This document shows, in pieces, positions 7,985-16,545 of a stretch of DNA of 64,000 bases (position 1 is its first letter; each line of letters starts with the position of its first letter). Origin of the DNA: an uncultured Opitutaceae bacterium (GTDB taxonomy: Bacteria > Verrucomicrobiota > Verrucomicrobiia > Opitutales > Opitutaceae); NCBI GenBank assembly GCA_903929355.1, contig CAIYUN010000036.1, forward strand, positions 57,632 to 121,631, read 5' to 3'. The position numbers and the translations under genes were made by a program. Under the pieces are notes generated by a model. That model was not told the DNA's origin. It was given only the letters and a program-made list of their open reading frames with translations, and did not search any database.

Positions 7985-9622
7985 GTGCAGCCTTGGCCCC
8001 AAAACTACACGCCGCTTGGTGGCATCGGCTGGTCGGCGGTCGCGGCGGCTGTCCCCATCGCGCTGTTGCTGGGGCTGCTGGCCTTCGGGCACGTCCGGGC
8101 CCACCGGGCCGCGCTCGCCGCGCTCCTCGCGGCCGGTGCACTCGCGGTGGGGGTCTACGGGATGCCGCCCACGCTCATGCTGGCCGCGGCCGGCTATGGG
8201 GCGTCGTTTGGGCTGTTTCCCATCGGCTGGATCGTGCTCAACGCGATTTTCATCTATCAGCTCTCGGTCGAGACCGGCGGCTTTGCCGCCCTGCAAGGGC
8301 AGATCGCCGGGCTCTCGGGTGACCGCCGCATCCAGGCGCTGTTGATCGCGTTCTGTTTCGGCGCGTTCATCGAAGGCGCGGCGGGTTTTGGCGCGCCGGT
8401 GGCGATCACCGGCGCGCTGCTGGTCGGGCTGGGCTTCGCGCCGCTCGAGGCCGCCAAGCTGGCGCTGATCGGCAACACCGCGCCCGTCGCCTTCGGCTCG
8501 CTCGGCATCCCCGTCACCACCCTCGCCACCGTGACCGGCCTCGATGTCCGCGCGTTGAGCGCGATGGTCGGCCGGCAGTTGCCGTTGTTTTCGCTGCTCA
8601 TCCCGTTTTGGCTCGTCGCAGCGCATGCCGGCTGGCGCGGGCTGCGCGGGGTGTGGCCGGCGTGCCTCGTCACCGGCGCGAGCTATGCGCTGGTGCAGTT
8701 TCTCGTGAGCAACTACCACGGCCCGTGGCTGGTGGACCTCGCCAGCTCCCTCGTCTCGCTGGCCGCGCTCCTCGGGTTGTTGCGCATCTGGCAGCCCCGT
8801 GACATCACGGAGGCGGCCCCGACGGCGCAGTCGGCACGGGCCGGACCGGGTGCCCTGCGGCGCGCCTGGTTGCCGTGGGTGTTTCTCACGGCGTTTGTGT
8901 TTCTTTTCGCCCTGCCGGTGGTGCGGGACCGCCTGAACAGCCTGTTCGCGCCCAAGTTCACCGTGCCCGCGCTCCACCTCGGCGTGCAGCGGATGCCGCC
9001 GGTCGTGGCCAAGCCCGAGCAGGAAAAGGCTGAGTTCACGTTCAACCTGCTCTCGGCCACCGGCACGGCCCTGCTGGCGGCGGGGGTGGCGGCGGGTCTC
9101 TGCCTCGGGCTGGGGCTGCGCGCGCTCGCCGGCCTCTACGCGCGCACCGCCTGGAGGGTACGGATCCCTCTGCTCACCATCACCCTCATGCTCGCCCTGG
9201 GGTATACGACCCGCTATGGCGGCAGCGACGCCACCCTGGGCCTCGCGCTGGCCGCGACGGGCGGGCTGTTCCCGTTTTTCTCCCCGCTGCTCGGCTGGCT
9301 CGGCGTCGCGCTCACGGGCAGCGACACCTCGTCCAATGTCCTGTTCGGCAACCTCCAGCAGGTCACCGCGCGGGCCATCGGCGTGCCGCCCGTGTTGACG
9401 GCCGCGGCCAACAGCGCGGGGGGCGTGATGGGCAAGATGATTGACGCCCAGAGCATCGTGGTCGCAAGCACGGCGACGGGTGGCGCGACCGCCTCCGGTC
9501 CTGCGGCGGGCCAGATATTGCGCGCCGTGTTCTGGCACAGCCTCGCGCTCGCCCTGCTCATGGGCTCGCTCGTGTGGCTCATGGCCAATGTCTTTCCCGC
9601 CACGATCCCGTTGCTGCCGTAG
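7985..9622 (+). CDS. L-lactate permease family transporter
   Basis: A 545-residue LctP/LldP-family permease importing lactate or a related short hydroxy acid with protons. It has about a dozen hydrophobic spans and the family blocks FGAFIEGAAGFGAPVAITG, LIGNTAPVAFGSLGIP and SDTSSNVLFGNLQQ. The GTG at 7985 (reading MQPWPQNYTPLGG) matches the usual N-terminus better than the TTG at 7949. No lactate dehydrogenase genes flank it, so its substrate is inferred from family alone. Confidence 0.88.
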   Translation: MQPWPQNYTPLGGIGWSAVAAAVPIALLLGLLAFGHVRAHRAALAALLAAGALAVGVYGMPPTLMLAAAGYGASFGLFPIGWIVLNAIFIYQLSVETGGFAALQGQIAGLSGDRRIQALLIAFCFGAFIEGAAGFGAPVAITGALLVGLGFAPLEAAKLALIGNTAPVAFGSLGIPVTTLATVTGLDVRALSAMVGRQLPLFSLLIPFWLVAAHAGWRGLRGVWPACLVTGASYALVQFLVSNYHGPWLVDLASSLVSLAALLGLLRIWQPRDITEAAPTAQSARAGPGALRRAWLPWVFLTAFVFLFALPVVRDRLNSLFAPKFTVPALHLGVQRMPPVVAKPEQEKAEFTFNLLSATGTALLAAGVAAGLCLGLGLRALAGLYARTAWRVRIPLLTITLMLALGYTTRYGGSDATLGLALAATGGLFPFFSPLLGWLGVALTGSDTSSNVLFGNLQQVTARAIGVPPVLTAAANSAGGVMGKMIDAQSIVVASTATGGATASGPAAGQILRAVFWHSLALALLMGSLVWLMANVFPATIPLLP

Positions 9623-9725
9623 AAACAGACGGATCGGACCGATTAGTCTTATCGTTCCCCCTGCCCAACTGGCCCAAAAAATCAGTTCGCCAAGATGGCC
9701 GGCACACCCCATTTTGCCCGGTCTT

Positions 9726-10457
9726 ATGGGACGCCAATGGCTACATGCAAAACGCGCGGTGGTGAACAACCGCAAGGGGCAACTCGTCGGCAAACTGGTC
9801 AAGGAGATCACCGTCGCCGCCAAGCTGGGCGGCGCCGACCTCGCGGCCAACGCCCGGCTTTTTGCGGTTTTGGAGAAGGCGAAGAAGTCGGGGGTAACCC
9901 GCGACGTGATCGAGCGCGCCATCGCCAAGGGCGCGGGCACCGGGGGCGACAAATCCTCGCTCGAGCATGTCGTCTTCGAGGGCTACGCACCGCACAAGGT
10001 GCCGGTCATCGTGGAAATCTACACCGACAACCACCAGCGCACCGCACCGGAAATCCGCGTGATGTTCAAGCGGGGCGTCCTCGGCATGGCGGGGAGCAAC
10101 AAGTTTCTCTTCGACCACGTGGGTCTCGTCGAGGCCCACCACGCCGATCCCGCCACCGACCTGGAGGCCGCCGCCATCGAGGCCGGCGCGAACGACTTCG
10201 AGCCGCTGGCGCACACGCAAAACGACGACATCCCCGAGGGCCATGCCGGCGCGCGCTTCTTCACCGACCGCACCAGCGTCCACGCCGTCTCGACGTGGCT
10301 GAAATCACACGGCTGGAGCGTCATCACGAGCGAGATCGGCTATGTCGCCAAAAACTACCCCGAGCTCAGCGAGCAGGACCGCGCCGATGTCGGCGAGTTT
10401 TTGCAGGAGATCGAGGACCACGACGACGTCCAGCGCGTCTGGGCGGCGGTGAAGTGA
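9726..10457 (+). CDS. YebC/PmpR family DNA-binding protein
   Basis: A 243-residue member of the YebC/PmpR family, proteins linked to transcription control and, in some bacteria, to translation of proline-rich stretches. Family blocks NNRKGQLVGKLVKEI, GVTRDVIERAIAKG, FEGYAP and YTDNHQRTAPEIR are present. The usual first residues MAGHSKW are replaced by MGRQWLHAKRAV. The ATG at 9726 is chosen because it is just upstream of the conserved region. It lies 103 nt after the lactate permease and ends 6 nt before a convergent gene. Confidence 0.85.
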   Translation: MGRQWLHAKRAVVNNRKGQLVGKLVKEITVAAKLGGADLAANARLFAVLEKAKKSGVTRDVIERAIAKGAGTGGDKSSLEHVVFEGYAPHKVPVIVEIYTDNHQRTAPEIRVMFKRGVLGMAGSNKFLFDHVGLVEAHHADPATDLEAAAIEAGANDFEPLAHTQNDDIPEGHAGARFFTDRTSVHAVSTWLKSHGWSVITSEIGYVAKNYPELSEQDRADVGEFLQEIEDHDDVQRVWAAVK

Positions 10458-10463
10458 GGAGGA

Positions 10464-12371
10464 TTACAGCACCTGCAATTTCTTCCGGTAGAACGCCACC
10501 ACCTCGTCGGGGTCGTCGGTGAACAGGACGTAGTCGGCGATCCAGGCGGGGGCGCGGCCGGTGTGGATCATCTCGCGGAGCTGGCGGCGCAGGTCGGTCC
10601 AAAACCGGGCATTAAAAAACACATACGGGACCCGCGGCCGGATGCCGAGTTTGAGGTTGCACAGCTCGATGCCGATCTCCTCCAGCGTCCCCACCCCGCC
10701 GACGTTGAAGATGCAAAAATCGGCCGCCTCGAACCACTTTTGACGGAAATGGCGTGAGGATTCCTGGAAGGTGTTGAAGAAGTCCACCCCCAGCTCGGGC
10801 GGTTGCGCCTCCAACTCGAGGAAGCACGCCCCGGTGAGCGCGCCCTCGCCCCGCGCCTGCTCCGTCGCCAGCCGCATCACGCCCCCCCCGCCGCCGGTCA
10901 GCACCCCGAGGTTGGAGCCGATGAAACTGGTGAGTTTTTGGACGAGATGGGTGATGCGGTCGGTGTCGGCCTGGTCGAGCCCCACCGCCGAGCCATAGAA
11001 GGCCAGGACCGTCGCCTCCTGGAACCGGCGCGCCATCTCCTCGCGCACGAAGAAGCCGTGGTCTTTCTTGTAGGTGTGCAGGTAGAGATCCTTGGAGATC
11101 TCCTCATACCAGTAGATCTGAACGCCGATGGCCGCGAAGGTGTCGAGCCGGGCGTGCGCGTTGCTGGAGAGGAAAAAACCGTGGGTGCGCGAGGCATGGC
11201 GGAAGACCAGGCGTTTCAGCTTCACGTCACCGAGGCGGGTCAGGAGCTCGATGTGCTCGAGCAGGTCGGGGAAAAAGTCCACGACGAGCGTGTCACAATC
11301 CGGCGGGGCGGCGTCAAACGCCTGGATCACGGTGCGGTAGCCAATCGGGCAGATGTCACCGGCGAGGAATTTCTTCAGGTCCTCGTTGGCGCGGACCAGC
11401 ACACAGCGGTTTTCCATCGTCGCGCTCTGGCCGCGCACGCTGATCTTGGTCTTGGGCCGGGCCTCGCTCGCGGGCTGCGCCGGGCTGGTGTCCAGGCACT
11501 TGAAGAGCCCGGCGGCGGTGTCCCGCAGGCGGATGCGCCGGCGCGTGAGGGTCTTATACTCCGGATCGGTGAAGGGCGGCGCGCGAAAGATCTCCACCGA
11601 CACGACCGGGTTGACCACGGGCTCGTCGCCGGTGTTGTAGATCTCCAGCATGATGTTCGTGCCGAAAGTCTTGACCGGATCGAGCAGGACGGCGCTGGTG
11701 TGGATGCCGAAGTTGCCCTCCCCGGGGTTGAGCACGACATAATGCTCCTTGAGATACATCGAGCAGCTCGTGAGCACCCCCGCGTGTGGCGGGATGGTGA
11801 GCGGCGCGGCCTCGTGGCGCACCTGCAGCTTGTCGAGAAAGCCCCGGCTGGCATCGCCGTTCACGATCCGCTCGAAGTTGAGCCGCGACATCTTGGGACT
11901 CAAGGTGTAGCTGACCGGATGCGGGGTGAGAAAGACGCGCCCGAACCGGTCGATGCTGATGGTGTTGGGCAGCTTGAGGGCGTTGGTCTGGACGGCGGCC
12001 CAGATTTCGGCGGAGGTGAGCTTGGCGGCCGCAGGGGCGAAAAACAACCGGCCCACCGGCACCCCGGGCCGCAGCAGCTTCTTCCAATAGCCGGCATTGG
12101 GGAAACTGGCGTCGAAAATGAAACCCGACGCCTCCAGCAACACCCGCCCGCCGTCGAGCTTGGGCCGGCCTTCCAGCAGCATCTCCAGCCCGACCCGTGC
12201 CAGCGAACTGCGTTCGCTGAAGCGCAGGGCGTCGAGTTGCGTCCGCATGAACTCAAGCTCCTCCGGGTGCCGCGGCCAGAACGCCAGGGTGAGCGCGACC
12301 GAGCGGTCGTCGCGGTTTTTCACTGTGAGAATCTGGCCATCCTGGCTGGTCCAAAATTGGTCGGGGGGCAT
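10464..12371 (-). CDS. Large protein with C-terminal LOG-family domain
   Basis: A 635-residue protein. Roughly residues 455-635 are a LOG-family Rossmann domain (once called lysine decarboxylase; many members are nucleoside-5'-monophosphate phosphoribohydrolases). The glycine loop GVLTGGGGGVMRLATEQA is clear, and the second motif reads NVGGVGTLEEI where the canonical form is PGGxGTxxE. The first ~450 residues are unlike stand-alone LOG proteins; they look globular, without signal peptide or membrane span, and I cannot name a domain. ATG 12371 is preferred to GTG 12386. Substrate unknown. Confidence 0.72.
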   Translation of the reverse strand: MPPDQFWTSQDGQILTVKNRDDRSVALTLAFWPRHPEELEFMRTQLDALRFSERSSLARVGLEMLLEGRPKLDGGRVLLEASGFIFDASFPNAGYWKKLLRPGVPVGRLFFAPAAAKLTSAEIWAAVQTNALKLPNTISIDRFGRVFLTPHPVSYTLSPKMSRLNFERIVNGDASRGFLDKLQVRHEAAPLTIPPHAGVLTSCSMYLKEHYVVLNPGEGNFGIHTSAVLLDPVKTFGTNIMLEIYNTGDEPVVNPVVSVEIFRAPPFTDPEYKTLTRRRIRLRDTAAGLFKCLDTSPAQPASEARPKTKISVRGQSATMENRCVLVRANEDLKKFLAGDICPIGYRTVIQAFDAAPPDCDTLVVDFFPDLLEHIELLTRLGDVKLKRLVFRHASRTHGFFLSSNAHARLDTFAAIGVQIYWYEEISKDLYLHTYKKDHGFFVREEMARRFQEATVLAFYGSAVGLDQADTDRITHLVQKLTSFIGSNLGVLTGGGGGVMRLATEQARGEGALTGACFLELEAQPPELGVDFFNTFQESSRHFRQKWFEAADFCIFNVGGVGTLEEIGIELCNLKLGIRPRVPYVFFNARFWTDLRRQLREMIHTGRAPAWIADYVLFTDDPDEVVAFYRKKLQVL

Positions 12372-12517
12372 GGGGGGAACGCGCACTCAAGCCCGGTTTC
12401 ACCGGCGACACAAGGCGCGAGTAAGGGGTTGCATTCCGGCCGGTCCCCGCCAACTTCCCTCGCTTTCGGCGGGGCGACAACGCTGCGCTGCAATCCACCC
12501 TCCTCCACCCTCCCCGC

Positions 12518-13375
12518 ATGAAACTCACCCTCACGTTCACCGCGTCCGTGCTCCTGCTTGGCGCCCTCACCTCGCTGCGCGCCGCCGACCAGCCCGCCGC
12601 CCCGGCCCCGGGTGCGGCCCCCACCACCGCACCCGCGACGCCCGCCCGCAAGTTCACCGACCAGGAGCTGCTGGTGACCCTCGGCTGGATCGCCGGCAAC
12701 CGCTCCCAGATCGGCGGCCAGCTCAGGGATTTTGAATTCACCGACGCCGAGCTCGCCACCATCGCCCAGGGGCTGTCACTCGCCCTGGCCGACAAGCAGC
12801 CCCCGTTCAAGCCCGAGGAGATCGGCGAACAGTTTTCCGCGTTCATGCAGGCGCGCCAGGACAAGGCCGAGGCCAAGCAGCATGCCGACATCGTGGCCAA
12901 GGCCGCAGCCGGCGACCCCGCGGCCAAGGCCGTCCTCGAGGAGGAGAAGTCCCAGGCGTCCGCCAAGGCCGACGGGGAGAAATTTCTCACCGACATGAAA
13001 CAAAAGCAGGGCGTCATCGCCCTGCCCAGCGGCGTCCTTTACGAGACCATCAAGGCTGGCACCGGCGACTATCCCAAGGCCACCGACACCGTGAAGGTCA
13101 ACTACACCGGGACCCTCATCAACGGGACCAAGTTTGACAGCAACGCCGACCATGACGGCGGGGCGCCGGCGGTGTTCCCGCTCGATGGCGTCATCCCCGG
13201 TTGGACCGAGGGCATCCAAAAGGTGAACAAGGGCGGCAAAATCAAACTCTACATCCCCTCCGCCAGTGCCTATGGACCGCGCGGCCAGCCGCCGGTCATC
13301 CCGCCCAACTCGGCCCTGGTCTTCGAGGTCGAGCTGCTCGACATCAATCCGGCCGCCGCCGCGGACAAGAAATAA
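12518..13375 (+). CDS. Secreted FKBP-type peptidyl-prolyl isomerase
   Basis: A 285-residue FkpA/Mip-like isomerase. It has a signal peptide (residues 1-22, ending LRAA) and an Ala/Pro-rich linker. A helical FKBP_N dimerisation domain follows (about 45-160), then a C-terminal FKBP domain (about 165-272) with VKVNYTGTLINGTKFDS and IPGWTEGIQ. It should assist folding of periplasmic proteins. A short insertion (NADHDGG) lies in the first FKBP loop. A good hairpin terminator follows at 13404. Confidence 0.92.
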   Translation: MKLTLTFTASVLLLGALTSLRAADQPAAPAPGAAPTTAPATPARKFTDQELLVTLGWIAGNRSQIGGQLRDFEFTDAELATIAQGLSLALADKQPPFKPEEIGEQFSAFMQARQDKAEAKQHADIVAKAAAGDPAAKAVLEEEKSQASAKADGEKFLTDMKQKQGVIALPSGVLYETIKAGTGDYPKATDTVKVNYTGTLINGTKFDSNADHDGGAPAVFPLDGVIPGWTEGIQKVNKGGKIKLYIPSASAYGPRGQPPVIPPNSALVFEVELLDINPAAAADKK

Positions 13376-13403
13376 GCCGCGACCCCATCTGGCGGCATGA
13401 GTG

Positions 13404-13438
13404 CGCCCCGACCGCCTGACCGGCGGCGGGGCGTTTTC
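13404..13438 (+). terminator. Intrinsic terminator after the FKBP gene
   Basis: A GC-rich stem, roughly GCCCCGACCGCC pairing with GGCGGCGGGGC, is followed by TTTT, 29 nt after the FKBP stop codon. Confidence 0.75.
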
Positions 13439-13545
13439 GTGAGGGCGGTTCGCTTCGGCCCTCCGCTTGGCCGTGTGCGTTGCGCTTCGGCCTGACCCTG
13501 GGCCTCCACCCGCGAGTTTGCGGTAAAAGCCCGAGGCCGGTGGAT

Positions 13546-14622
13546 TTATCTCACCGTGACCGGACCTGACTGTCCCACCGTGATTTGGTTATCCACCACC
13601 TCCAGGCGGGAGGCCGCGATGGCGATCTCGCCGATCCGGCGTCGGTCGTCCTCGGTATTGACAAAGCCACGCAGCGTGACGCGACCATTGATCGTGCCAA
13701 CTTCCACATTCCGGGCATTGATCTTCGTGGAGCGGATATTCCGGTTGATCAGGACGGTCCGGTCCACATCGAAGTAACTGGTGCCCTGCACGAGCGCGAC
13801 ATCGGTGTGCGGACCCGAATAGGACTCCTCTTCGGCGGTTTCCGGCAGCCCCACCACGGTGCTAGCCGTCAGGACATAGCGTGGTTCGTCATCGAACTTT
13901 GCCTTTGAATCGTCGATCAGGAGCGCATCACGTTTGTTATTAAAGCTAAGGGCCATCGCGGGGACGATGCTCTTGGCTTGGAAATTCCCCCCCTGGCTGA
14001 TGATGACATTGCGAATGCGGCCGGCCGGGATGTCCATGGTCAGCGAATACACGGTGCCAAACTGGTCGTTTTGATGATTTCCAACCGGCATGTCCAAAAT
14101 CTTGCTGGAGCGTTCGACATAGCCGAGAGCCACTTTGGGGTGACCGGCTGGGGTGGTGCCAGGAGCAGCCCCCTCTTCCAAAAAGTAGGGCTCCTGACGG
14201 AAGAAGCGGTAGGCGGCGGCGATGCTCCGGCTGCGGCCAGCGTCATTCCAAGTCTTGAGGTCTACCGCCGGGGCGGACTCAAAGGTTTCCTTGCTCACAT
14301 TAAGCCGGTAACATTTGGCGGTCGTGTCGGCGAACAGCGCCCTGGGCGGCACGGCGGTGGTTTTTCCACCCATGCCGAGAAAGGTGCCGGAGGCCACGAG
14401 CACCTCCATGATTCTGCCGTTGACCAAGTCGACGCCAAGATCCCGGACCCGGCCGAGCGAATCGTCCTGGAAGTTTTTGACCTCGATGTCCACCAGCCGA
14501 CCCACGTCCTTTTGGGCGCCAAGGGTGGCGGGATCGTTGGTGGTCAGCGGCTGCGCCCAGACGGGGGTCGACAACGAGGCGGCCAGAACCGCGCCGGCGA
14601 GGAGGATAAGTTTTAGTTTCAT
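13546..14622 (-). CDS. Secreted PRC-barrel/BON domain protein
   Basis: A 358-residue exported protein with a signal peptide ending in the TPVWAQ region. Two PRC-barrel-like domains follow (about residues 35-110 and 165-240; both have the pattern D..G.V..L..D...GRI). A BON domain lies at the C-terminus (about 285-350; VGTINGRVTLRGFVNTEDDRR). BON proteins bind lipid or envelope components and are often osmotically induced. ATG 14622 precedes the signal peptide; the upstream in-frame codons were dropped. A copy of the GGGTTACACCCCAT motif lies 109 nt upstream at 14732-14745. Confidence 0.82.
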   Translation of the reverse strand: MKLKLILLAGAVLAASLSTPVWAQPLTTNDPATLGAQKDVGRLVDIEVKNFQDDSLGRVRDLGVDLVNGRIMEVLVASGTFLGMGGKTTAVPPRALFADTTAKCYRLNVSKETFESAPAVDLKTWNDAGRSRSIAAAYRFFRQEPYFLEEGAAPGTTPAGHPKVALGYVERSSKILDMPVGNHQNDQFGTVYSLTMDIPAGRIRNVIISQGGNFQAKSIVPAMALSFNNKRDALLIDDSKAKFDDEPRYVLTASTVVGLPETAEEESYSGPHTDVALVQGTSYFDVDRTVLINRNIRSTKINARNVEVGTINGRVTLRGFVNTEDDRRRIGEIAIAASRLEVVDNQITVGQSGPVTVR

Positions 14623-14731
14623 GGGAATGTTTTCAGGTGGGGCCGACACGAGGCGCAGAGTGATTCTTTGTTGCTCGGATCCGCTCCCAATATTTCTGTG
14701 GCCAATCTACTCGAAGCCGCCGCCGGACGTA

Positions 14732-14745
14732 ATGGGGTGTAACCC
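14732..14745 (-). promoter_or_regulatory. Stress-island motif, site 1 (upstream of PRC/BON gene)
   Basis: Reads GGGTTACACCCCAT on the minus strand, identical to the consensus of six sites in this window. It is oriented toward the PRC/BON gene, 109 nt before its start codon, the longest spacing of the six. Confidence 0.6.
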
Positions 14746-15041
14746 GAAGAGGGGATCGGGCTGAAGGCTGAAACCGGATCCGGCGAGGTGGCATGAAGCC
14801 GGTAACTGCGTGAAGGATACGTATCCGTTTTTCAGTTATGTTCGACCAACGTCCCTTCGGTTCTACCCCAGGGGGATTTCTGGGAGGAGGGCGCGACCGC
14901 GGGACGCGCCGTCGGAGCGCGCCGGCCGATTTTTCAGCATAAAACGATTAAACCTACGGGTTGGTGCGATCACTCGGCCACGGCCGCCCCAGCCGGGCCT
15001 TCCACGGGGCGGGACCGCCGGGTTCGCGGCGCGACCATTCC
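14746..15041. other. Intergenic stretch with a short heptad repeat and two perfect palindromes
   Basis: No convincing gene is seen in this stretch. It holds GGCTGAA units in tandem (14759-14775), the palindrome CCGGATCCGG (14774-14783), and the 12-bp palindrome GGATACGTATCC followed by GTTTTT (14815-14827). The latter could act as an operator or a weak terminator. ATG-started frames here lack any family feature. Confidence 0.5.
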
Positions 15042-15380
15042 TCAACCGACGTTCCGAGTCCGGGAGCGTTCTGGGGGTGGGGACGGTCTGGCCAAAATCC
15101 GACCCACCCACCGGGTCCCGCGCACCAGACCCGAAACGAGCGGGCCAAAGATTCTCATACTGGCCAGGACAGTGCGCGTGACCAGACAGCCCAACGGAAG
15201 GGCCGCGAGCAATGCGAGTGGCGAAAGCCGCCGTCCGACCGCCAGCATCCGGTCCAGCCACGCCAACGGCCACGACACCTGGGCCGCCGTTTCGGCCAGC
15301 TGGACGCGCCGGAGGGCGATGTCCCGGCGCAGCCAGGACTTGCGGGCGGCCAGCCGGGTCAGTTCTCGGTCCGGATACAT
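15042..15380 (-). CDS. YqjK-like small protein
   Basis: A 112-residue basic protein at the end of the dps operon. It starts inside the 3' end of the YqjE-like gene (22-nt overlap), the same order as yqjE-yqjK in enterobacteria. The first ~45 residues are helical and charged (ELTRLAARKSWLRRDIALRR) and resemble YqjK; a hydrophobic segment lies at about 55-75. Function unknown, presumably stress-related from context. The Arg/Pro-rich tail is probably disordered. Confidence 0.65.
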   Translation of the reverse strand: MYPDRELTRLAARKSWLRRDIALRRVQLAETAAQVSWPLAWLDRMLAVGRRLSPLALLAALPLGCLVTRTVLASMRIFGPLVSGLVRGTRWVGRILARPSPPPERSRTRNVG

Positions 15381-15715
15381 GCGCGATCTTCCGCCATTTC
15401 CTCCCGGGTGGCGGCGAACGGGAGGGGCTGGCGGGCGGTGAAGCGGCGAAACGCGAGGATGATCACAATCAGTGCAACGGTGTAGAACACCGCCAGCCCG
15501 CCGAGCACGCCCAGCCGGGCGCTGTCCCAGAAGCAATAGACCAACACGAGGCTGGCAAACGTCAGGGCCATCATGCCGGTGAACAGCGCCGCACCGACCC
15601 AGATGAAGGTCCGGATCAGGCGGAGCTTTTCCTCCTGCAGTTCGATGGCCAAGAGCTCCAAACGCTCCTGCGCCCCTGCGAGGAGGCTGTCGCCCAGGGA
15701 CCGGAGCGTCCCCAT
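15359..15715 (-). CDS. YqjE-type (phage-holin superfamily) membrane protein
   Basis: A 118-residue protein with an N-terminal amphipathic helix (LGDSLLAGAQERLELLAIELQEEK) and two adjacent membrane segments at about residues 35-90, then a short charged tail. This is the Actinobacterial holin-X/YqjE pattern; members are membrane proteins of unknown function usually next to DUF883/YqjD and YqjK genes. It starts 43 nt after the DUF883 gene. ATG 15715 is chosen because the family begins directly before this helix. Confidence 0.8.
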   Translation of the reverse strand: MGTLRSLGDSLLAGAQERLELLAIELQEEKLRLIRTFIWVGAALFTGMMALTFASLVLVYCFWDSARLGVLGGLAVFYTVALIVIILAFRRFTARQPLPFAATREEMAEDRACIRTEN

Positions 15716-15758
15716 GAAACCCAGAGGAACTGGTGGGGTGATTTTCACGGGGAGAGGG

Positions 15759-16076
15759 TCACTTGGTCCGACGGCCGAGCAGCACCCCGATGAGCAGACC
15801 CACGCCGGCCGCGATGGCCAGCGACTGGTAGGGGTTTGCGCGAATGGTCGCGTCGGCGCATTTGGCGCCAGCGACCACCTTTTTGCGCGTGCCTTCGTAG
15901 AGGTCACCCAGGCGCTCCTGCGCGGCGTCAAACCGTGTGCGCAATGCGCCGAGGGCATCGCCGGTGTGTTCGGTGATGGCTCCTCCCATCATTTTTTCGG
16001 CCTCGGCGACGAGGGCGTGCAGATCATTGACAAGATCCTGCGGGGTCTGGGCGGTGCTGTCGTTGTTATTTTTCAT
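15759..16076 (-). CDS. DUF883 (ElaB/YqjD-like) protein
   Basis: A 105-residue protein with a long amphipathic helix (residues 10-70) and a C-terminal membrane anchor ending GVGLLIGVLLGRRTK, the hallmark of ElaB/YqjD/DUF883. In E. coli such proteins are tail-anchored and bind ribosomes in stationary phase. Here it is the fourth gene of the operon starting with dps. The ATG is unambiguous (MKNNNDSTAQT). Confidence 0.87.
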   Translation of the reverse strand: MKNNNDSTAQTPQDLVNDLHALVAEAEKMMGGAITEHTGDALGALRTRFDAAQERLGDLYEGTRKKVVAGAKCADATIRANPYQSLAIAAGVGLLIGVLLGRRTK

Positions 16077-16119
16077 TTGAAAACATGGGTTGGTTGGAGG
16101 GCTGAAAGAGTGGGCGGAA

Positions 16120-16278
16120 TCAGGCGCTTCGTCCGCGGAAGAGGGAGACGATAAAGAGCACGAGAAAGATCAGAAACAGAATCCTGGCGATCGAGGCGGC
16201 CGTGCCGGCGATGATGCCGAAACCGAGCACACCTGCGACGATCGCGATCAGGAGGAAAATGATGGCGTAATTTAGCAT
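16120..16278 (-). CDS. DUF1328 (YtjA) small membrane protein
   Basis: A 52-residue protein, almost entirely hydrophobic: [20 protein letters not shown], then a second span, ending FRGRSA. This matches the DUF1328/YtjA family in length and pattern (two membrane helices with GFG and IAxIL blocks). Role unknown; the family is commonly stress-induced and sits with genes like its neighbours here. Gaps of 43-46 nt to the flanking genes fit one operon. Confidence 0.85.
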   Translation of the reverse strand: MLNYAIIFLLIAIVAGVLGFGIIAGTAASIARILFLIFLVLFIVSLFRGRSA

Positions 16279-16324
16279 GGGAGAGGACGATTAGGTTGGA
16301 GGGCGGACTGGAATGGGTCGCGGG

Positions 16325-16531
16325 TCAGGGGGTTTTCGACCCACGCATCAGACCACCGAGGCCGACGACGGCGACCACGATGCCGCCAATGAGCAACCAG
16401 AGAGATCGGTCGGTGGGTGAACCGGTGAAAAAGCGGGAAACATCGGAGCCGACCGATTGGTTGGCATTGAGGCCGCAGATGATAAGCGCGATGCCGCCAG
16501 CGAGCAGGGCGAGGGACAGGATTTTCGTCAT
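16325..16531 (-). CDS. DUF3185 small membrane protein
   Basis: A 68-residue protein with two membrane helices (about 4-22 and 44-64) and the central conserved stretch SDVSRFFTGSPTDRSLWLL, characteristic of DUF3185. Function unknown. It starts 14 nt after dps, so it is co-transcribed with it. Confidence 0.85.
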   Translation of the reverse strand: MTKILSLALLAGGIALIICGLNANQSVGSDVSRFFTGSPTDRSLWLLIGGIVVAVVGLGGLMRGSKTP

Positions 16532-16545
16532 AAATCAGGGTGAGA

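Noticed and set aside
9700..9713. Partial match to the stress motif (GCACACCCCATT) upstream of the YebC gene
   Set aside because: The GGGT half of the dyad is missing and the position is only ~12 nt from the start codon, so chance similarity is more likely.
7898..9952. 684-codon open frame on the minus strand opposite the lactate permease
   Set aside because: Antisense to a well-recognised permease. Composition is Arg/Gly/Glu-heavy with no domain.
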